From the NCBI GenBank assembly GCA_005408345.1, contig SEMN01000226.1:372001-436000 (forward strand): a stretch of 64,000 nt of DNA, written 5' to 3'. This document shows positions 57,401 to 64,000 of the stretch, one piece after another. Made by a program: the position numbers and the translations under genes. Numbering within the stretch: position 1 is the first letter of the stretch; every line of letters starts with the position of its first letter. The notes under the pieces were generated by a model, which made no database searches, was not told the DNA's origin, and saw only the letters and a list, made by a program, of their open reading frames with translations. Source of the DNA: Macquaria australasica (lineage: Eukaryota > Chordata > Actinopteri > Centrarchiformes > Percichthyidae).

Positions 57401-60400
57401 TAGGCGGTCTGAGGCTTGCACAGAGCCAGACACTGCACCCTGCAACATAAATCACAAAGGTGAATCACAGGACACCTGGACAAATAAGACGATACAGTAT
57501 ACTGTAGAGGTGATCCTGAGGTGAAAGTCCTGTTTATTTCTGTCTATCGACAATGTTACAGTTGAGCATTTTCAACACTGGAACGGACAAGCAACTCTCC
57601 TTGAGTGAAAAAATGGTGGATTACTAAACTACAAGTCCATAAGAGAAACCTTCATCATGAAGCTTGCCCGTGCAGTAATGATACCAGATGTTTAAAGATG
57701 TTGACCTTTATGAAATCTGAATAATTTCAGTAATTTGAATCTGTTCAGTTTTGCATTAAATTTGGATCATTACAGTCTTGTGTTTTTTGTTCCTGATTGC
57801 AAAAATGACAGTTCAGAACTCTGATTTCATGATGGCATCTTCTCCATGAGACCACTGTGTTGCCTGATAATGTTGGACTGCGCTGCTGCGAAAGTTTAGA
57901 GCCAATTAAACTTTATGCTGGACAGCCTAGCATTTTTTTCCTCTACTGGAGGCCTCTGCAGCAGCAGCCACACTGTGTCAGCAGTGAAAGGAACGATGAG
58001 TCTGCGTTTTGGACGCTGTGCTGTCCATGTTAGTCTGAACATGGCAAAACTGACTGAAAAAATGTTATTTGTCAGAAGAACTTATGTCAAGTGACAATAG
58101 TATAATCCTATAGTGCTGTGAAACTATCCACTATCCTATAAACGGTTCAATTTTGCCAAATGTTTCCTGGTTGGCAAAATATCCAGACTTGCTAAACTCC
58201 AACGCTAAGGAATCTCTTATCAAACCTTTTATCTCCCCTCATGTTTTTACAAGTAAAGAGCAACATAGAAAACATTTGATCCATGAAGCAGAAACGTCAT
58301 TGACATTTCATATCTAATGTTGCTCATCGCACTGTCAGCAAACAAAAAGTGATTACAGATCTAAATTGACTCTGAGTTTTTGTTATTTTATAACATAAGT
58401 TGCCTACAAATGTGAAATCTAATTCGATTGAATAGAGTATTTGAAAGGATTTGGATTCAATAAGTGGATCTTATACTGGATTCACACTCAATAAAATGCT
58501 GTTAACATTCAAAAGAGAATTTACAGGGGAAAGCAGCCCCACTTCTCCGCTCTATTAGAGTCACAAAAACTCAATAAAGAAAAACATGAACTGAATGAGC
58601 ACTTACATTCAGGTGATCCTGTCTCTGGTTTTTACGAATCTTCTCCAAGATGGCCAGATTTTCTTTTTCTATCCCGTCATCTTCTGACTTTTTTCCATCC
58701 ACTGGCTCCTCTTCTTTCATGTCATAATGGTCCAGGTCTTGGTCCAGGTCAATGTCCTGCTGCCAGTGTATCAAGTATGTTTAGAAACAGGATGTAAAAC
58801 AAATTGGGCCATAGAGCTATAAATAATATGAATCCACTGAACTGTCAAGAATACACATTAGGTACCTCTCCCATTTCTTCCTCCTCTTCTTCCTCAGATG
58901 TCACCTCATCTGGTGGCCCATGCTGTAGTGTGAAACATTGTGAGCTGATAAACACTGAGTTTTCAAATGCAACAAAAACACATTCAATTTTACTCTTGTT
59001 TTAGGCGCACCTTTCGCTCATGGGTAATGGGGCCAGCAGGTAGAGGCTGGTCGAGCATTTCTACATCTGGATGTTGTGGAAGGTTGTAAAGCCGACAGAG
59101 ATCACAAATGAGGCGCTTCAACTGCTGGAGAAGCTGCGGATGAAACCAGCAAGATAAAACATCCATAATGAAAACCAAACTACTGTTAAACAATTATACC
59201 AAGTTTCTTTCACTCTTTTATAGCACTGAACGTATGTGACATTACCATTCTGAGCAAGTCTCTGTGAAGCTGGATCAGCCAACTTACCAATGTGCTGCCT
59301 TTTCTCACATCCTCTAAGCGCTCCAACACTTCAGCCAGACTAGGATCATCCGAGTCAACAAACCATATTGGGGGTGTTGAGGGGTAGGACTCCTGCAACA
59401 GAGGCACCAGTAGGACATGGAAATGTGGCCAGTCATGCTTGTATGTCAATGGCTTTATTGTCTACAGATTGTATATTAACACTTTACAGGGAGCACCACT
59501 GCTTTTATGATCCAAAATGTTGCCCAGGGAAATCTCATCTATATAAAATGTTAAAGTGTTATTCCAAAGCTATAAATATCTTAGCCCACACAGCCACCCA
59601 CGGATCAACATGATTTGTCTGCCAGCCAGCTGTAGAGCAAGAGTATCTCCAGCACTGGATGACAAGTGGCTGCGCTGGACCTTCAAATAGAGCTTAATAC
59701 AGTTGTTAAAACATGTGTGGACTTTTGTGGACCATTCTGAATTATAGAGCTAATTCTTCATCCCAAGAGATTATGGTATAGTTGTGTTGTCTAGCAAGCA
59801 AGCTCAAACGGTCAAACTCTGTCGTGTGTGGTATGGTATGTAATGTATTGGTTATAATTTTCAGTGGTAAGGATCCCATGTCCAATTTCCAGAAAGGAAA
59901 ATATAGAACATATTATACAACAATGGTGATGTTTAGGTATAAAGTTATAGATGGGTTAGGTCATGACTCTGGGAGAGTTTCATTGCGTCGTCATGTTATA
60001 TGGGATGGATGGTAGAGATGGGAAAGATTCCAATGTCTGCAACTTGTGAACAAACACGTCATTGGACAACTCAAGACAGTCGTATGATTGTGGTGTTAGT
60101 TGTGTGAGGATTTAAAGGACTGTGCAATGACAATATAGCTCTAAAGCCATTAAATTTGAGGTTAATTACATGGACTGACAGACCTTGGCTGACATGAGGC
60201 ATCTGTGTTTGTTTGGTTTTCAGACACTTCTGTGTTATTAAGTGCCAAGTCAGATATATTGGCGCTTTCAGAAAAAGTGTAAGCGACTTGCATGTTGAAG
60301 TGAACGCCTTTTACAAGTTGGAAACAATACCGATATGAACAAGACATAAAAAAAAAATTAAAAAAAATGTTTTTGTGCAGACTGTTGTTGCCTAGCACCT

Positions 60401-61940
60401 GCGAGAATTTGTGGATGATTGCTTGAACAAGGCATAAAGCCACTGACAATTGCATTCAGACAAACAGCTGCCATTCAACAGTTCAACTATCCCCATACCT
60501 TTCTGGGATCTAGCACTAACCACCATAAAGCCTAACTCAAAGAAGACACTCACATTGGATCATGACCCCTACAACCTGGGGTAGGGAGGGCAGAACAAAG
60601 TGGTGGGACCGCCTTTTACTCACTCCGTTCTCATTTTCTAGTGGGAAGATTGTGATGCCGACTGTACTCTGGTTTCTTTGAGATTGATGCAGACTGACTC
60701 AGCTTGAGTATCGACACGACATGGCTATCAAAACATTTTAACAAGCCTAAGCTGTGTCCCCAAAAAACGAGCGTAAGTGGAACGGTGTGTGCAGATGTTT
60801 TTGCTTAGAGAGGAGGATGTGGTCAGGATGGTAGGATGGTCTGTGCCACCTGAACCATACAAACAAGTGCCATGACGAGAGTGAGCATTGGTTGTTAGTG
60901 ACATCACCTGCACTTTGTGATGGCTAACATAATATGTTTTACATTACTAATAATGTATATACACCGCTTCAAGGAGTTGCTGTTGAAATGCATGAAAATG
61001 ACAGGCCCATCTGACGTTATCTACGTTTAAAAATTTTTTTACAAATACACATACATGCACAGCTAAGCTCACATTATAAGTTGGTTGAAAAAAATAACAC
61101 TAACGTTAAGTACAGTGCAGACTCCTTCACATCTACACGATATCGCTGTCTACATTATTTTGGTGTCCGGATAAAGGGACCAATAACGCCACGGCTTTAA
61201 TACATGCCAGTAAGTTCGTCAGAGGGACCGGTCTATTTACTGAAACGACAGAAAACAGTGGAACAAAATTCCAATAAACCGCCTCTATTTAACATTAAAA
61301 GACGTGAAACTGACATTCAGCGCTACGCCTGTTCAGATAAACGTGTTAAATACAGTTTTAAAGAACATATGTGGTGTTGCGAAATATCCCCTATGCGTAA
61401 GATAAATAACGTTAAAATTAAACTAGATACGTAGGTTCAGTAGTTAGAAAGTTAGCAACCGTAGTACCGCGAACAGTAACGCAGTTATTTTGCTAACAAG
61501 ACAAGCTAGCGTCAACGTTACTTTCAGTTAACGGGCTAGCAAAGGCTACTGAACGACGTTTTCTTGTATACTTTTTCAAAGTGAATTTAACGCCGCTGCT
61601 ATGTTGCTTTAATTAATCAGCAGGGTTGCTTAAACGTTGATGGCTAAACACAGCATGTAAATAAAAGCGAACACTTCATTCGCAGTTAATTTGTAAACAC
61701 GAAAGCTTCCGCGGAATGATTTGGTTTCAGTTGATAGTCAGTGGCTGCGTTAGCTTGTGCGCAGCGCTGGCCTGGACTCACCGTGATGTTGCAGTGAATG
61801 ATCAGCAGCTTCTCTCCTGTTACGTTGAACTGGCAACTGAGTTCGTCGGGTTTCCAGTCTAATATTCTGAATCGTTCGTGGTTTGGGTCAAAAATTGACT
61901 CCAAAAACTTCAATTCGGCCTTCAGCCCCGAAACCGACAT
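54465..61940 (-). CDS. ube2q2: Ubiquitin-conjugating enzyme E2 Q2
   Basis: Thirteen coding exons on the minus strand: 61940-61782, 59392-59288, 59133-59011, 58922-58866, 58756-58607, 57439-57355, 57250-57190, 57087-56997, 56907-56849, 56097-56049, 55962-55867, 54651-54585, 54496-54465; 377 aa (human 375). Residues 1-130 form an RWD-like N-terminal domain ([18 protein letters not shown], then SPIWF-type [11 protein letters not shown]). An acidic linker follows (EEEEEEE at 138-144, [12 protein letters not shown]). The UBC fold spans about residues 205-370. The catalytic cysteine is Cys306 in [13 protein letters not shown], followed by [25 protein letters not shown]; the C-terminus is [13 protein letters not shown]2Q enzymes take ubiquitin from E1 as a thioester and pass it to substrates. 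Exon 5 begins at a tandem acceptor CAGCAG, so one extra Gln is possible. The start is supported by exact resemblance to the vertebrate N-terminus. Confidence 0.96.
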
Positions 61941-64000
61941 CTTCTACTCATCTCAAACCACCAGGCCGCTGGCAGAGGGGAAGTCGGGGCGGGATGTGAC
62001 CGCGCAGTTGAGTCGGGTCTACGGATCTCGCACGTTAGCGTGAGAGCAACAACAAAGGGCTGGAGGGTGAGGTTCACGATGTACAGTGTCAGGAGTATTT
62101 GACAGCTATGACACTACACAACTTCACCTTCATTTAAATTGACTCAATTCCATTCGTGTGTATTTTATTCTATTTTCGTTGTGTTCCTTTGTTATTATTT
62201 TTATTATGACATCATTTTATTTGGTAGCCTACTAATTTCATAGCCGCCCAAGACGAAGACATTCTAAATAACGTATATATGTAGGCTATATAATAAATAT
62301 ACAATATATGATGTACAAGCAAACAAAACCTTGAGAAAGTTTTTAAAACAGCAAGGCTGGATTACCAATCCACAGACCTCCAGGGGCCCCAAAAGCCCCA
62401 GGTTCACTGTGTGTTGGCTGGTTTTTGGTAATTTGATTACTCTATTAATCCAATTATAATAATTAAAAGTTTGGGAATTTTCACCACAACAGTGCAATAT
62501 CAGCTGGGTTCTGCATTAATACATAACATTGTGATCCTATGTCAAACTCCAGTTTAAAAGCCTTTTAAACTTTGAGTTTATAGTGTAGTCACAGGGTTTT
62601 TATGGCTAAATAAAAGTGTGTATCATCAAATTACCATAAACTAACTGACATACAAGAAAACCTTGCGGTAGTACTCCAGTATAGGACTACTTTTCTACGT
62701 TTCTGGGTGCAGTGTGCTTTGAACCTGCGGGCAACAGGGGCCCAACAGCAAATATTTGCCATGGGGCCCCCAAACAGGCTTAATCAAAGGCATTATTTAA
62801 ATACTACATTATAAAAGGGTTTGATTACCAGGCAAGTTGTTCCATTTGTAAGAATTAAAGAACTTTTACCTCTCAGATTTGATATTAATAACAGCACCAC
62901 CTGTACAGTATTGCAGTCCAACACAAACCTGTAAAGCCTTTTGAGGCTGTGTCATAGAGGTGTTGATAGTTTTTAGCAGAATACCTATAATGCAGTACAA
63001 AATATGCTGCAAAGACCGTACGCCTCAAAAACTTCTGTAAAGCTCCAAACGAATCGATCAAAGCTTATAACTCAAAGTTAATTTTATAAATAGTCCCTGT
63101 CCCTTGTCCCCATAGAAGTATGACAAAGGTTGTTTGACTTGGAGTGATTTTACTGGAAATGGTATAGGTATTTATTGTGTTAAATTGTTGGTAGTAATGT
63201 CGCCTTGTGACCTGAACTCCTGCATAGTTGTTATGTTTACATTAAGGTCCACAATGGAAAACAGTTATTGACTTAGTTGTGTAATCCTTGGCATCTTTTG
63301 TAGTGTGTGATTCAATGTCATCCTTTTACAATGTTAAATAAACCAAACTAAAAAAACTACATGTGTGCATATTACATCAACATAAGTTACTAATAGCACT
63401 GTTTGTTTACATCATTTATGTATACTAGATTGGAGTAGTGGTTTTCAACCTGATGTTCAGGACCCCCCGACAAAGTCCCAAGATAAATCTGAGGGGATGT
63501 GAGCTGATTAACTGGACATTAAAGCACAAAACAATATATTTCTACCATACGAAATTATGTTAGTCTTTTATCACTTTTCTAATCCTTGCTTTTTGCATTT
63601 TAATTACTGTAATATTGTACATCTTCACATCCAGGAAAAGTATCCAAATAAAACATTCTCCCTTCTATCTCTTTGACCTGGCCATCACCTGTAGACGTTT
63701 GCCCCCTGTGACAAGGGTAGAAAGTAACTTTGTTTTAAGGGGTTACGAGACAAAAAAGTTGGGAAAGAGTATCATGTGTAAAGCAGCTATATGCAAAATG
63801 TATTGAGTTTGCTGTGAAAAAGATGAACCTTTATAGCGCTGTGTTTTTTTCTCCCATCTTTATGTAATGAGTATTTGGCAGGTCATGTATGTGAGACTTT
63901 CTAAATGCAATAATGTTATTTGCAGAGTATTTTATGATAAAAGAAACTCTCAAGGTTTTACCAGAAAAATATGTTTTTTATCGCACTGTTCTTTTTGGAA
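61941..64000. other. ube2q2 upstream region and intergenic DNA to window end
   Basis: The first ~100 bp upstream of the start codon are CG-rich (GTCGGGGCGGGATG near 61984) and likely hold the ube2q2 promoter. Beyond about 62.1 kb the sequence is AT-rich. GGGGCCCC-bearing repeat-like segments near 62390 and 62760 are unassigned, and a TIR element lies at 63434-63770. No exon of another gene is recognisable. Confidence 0.5.
63434..63770. mobile_element. hAT-type MITE ('GTGGTTTTCAACC' ends)
   Basis: The left end reads AGTAGTGGTTTTCAACCTGA and continues GGACCCCCCGACAAAGTCCC. The right end reads AAGGGGTTACGAGACAAAAA then AGTTGGGAAAGAGT, an imperfect inverse. Elements with CAGTGGTTCCCAACC-type ends are common non-autonomous hAT transposons in vertebrates. 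Length is about 337 bp, no ORF. Confidence 0.6.

Noticed and set aside
1..64000. tRNA, rRNA, CRISPR array, phage or toxin-antitoxin type systems
   Set aside because: Looked for by eye on both strands; no cloverleaf with A/B boxes, no regularly spaced direct repeats with unique spacers, and no prokaryotic gene structure seen.

Overview
This window is nuclear DNA from a ray-finned (teleost, probably percomorph) fish. Its genes have many short exons joined by GT-AG introns, its intergenic DNA is AT-rich, microsatellites are frequent, and it carries interspersed repeat families familiar from teleost genomes (short TIR elements, an L2/Rex-like LINE tail). No CRISPR array, operon, prophage or prokaryote-like system is visible.

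Layout, left to right. (1) On the minus strand at 116-5469 is the 5' part of a P4-ATPase flippase gene, best read as atp8b4, running off the left edge. (2) On the plus strand at 8998-15087 is sqor, mitochondrial sulfide:quinone oxidoreductase: nine coding exons, 437 aa, one apparent GC-AG intron, and a large seventh intron filled by nested repeats. (3) On the plus strand at 19925-27056 is ctdspl2, an FCP1/SCP-type phosphatase: twelve coding exons, about 474 aa, a non-coding first exon ending at 17754 and a 3' UTR to about 28.2 kb. (4) On the plus strand at 30874-32627 is a small TATA-driven gene for a secreted 223-aa protein: an IGFBP N-terminal domain followed by a cysteine-rich C-terminal half that I do not recognise. 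(5) On the minus strand at 36658-39695 is parp16, a tail-anchored ER mono-ADP-ribosyltransferase. (6) On the plus strand at 43924-47691 is scamp5, a four-pass vesicle membrane protein. (7) On the minus strand at 54465-61940 is ube2q2, a ubiquitin-conjugating enzyme with thirteen coding exons and 377 aa. Gene models were assembled by hand from splice signals, reading-frame continuity and remembered family sequences; every junction listed keeps frame.

Six of the seven genes have human counterparts on chromosome 15q (ATP8B4, SQOR, CTDSPL2, PARP16, SCAMP5, UBE2Q2), so the window is a compacted, rearranged piece of that ancestral block. The genes do not form one pathway: they cover lipid flipping, sulfide oxidation, protein dephosphorylation, ER stress ADP-ribosylation, vesicle traffic and ubiquitination. 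The IGFBP-domain gene has no 15q counterpart that I can name and is the most interesting protein here.

The rest is introns, UTRs and repeats. Noteworthy are a roughly 1.9-kb modular repeat inserted into a shorter TIR element (sqor intron 7), a hAT-like MITE with an intact 8-bp target duplication and a double-palindrome element (both in ctdspl2 introns), and a TIR element nested in a decayed LINE (41.4-42.5 kb). I found no convincing undescribed multi-gene system; the leads are listed individually in the findings.
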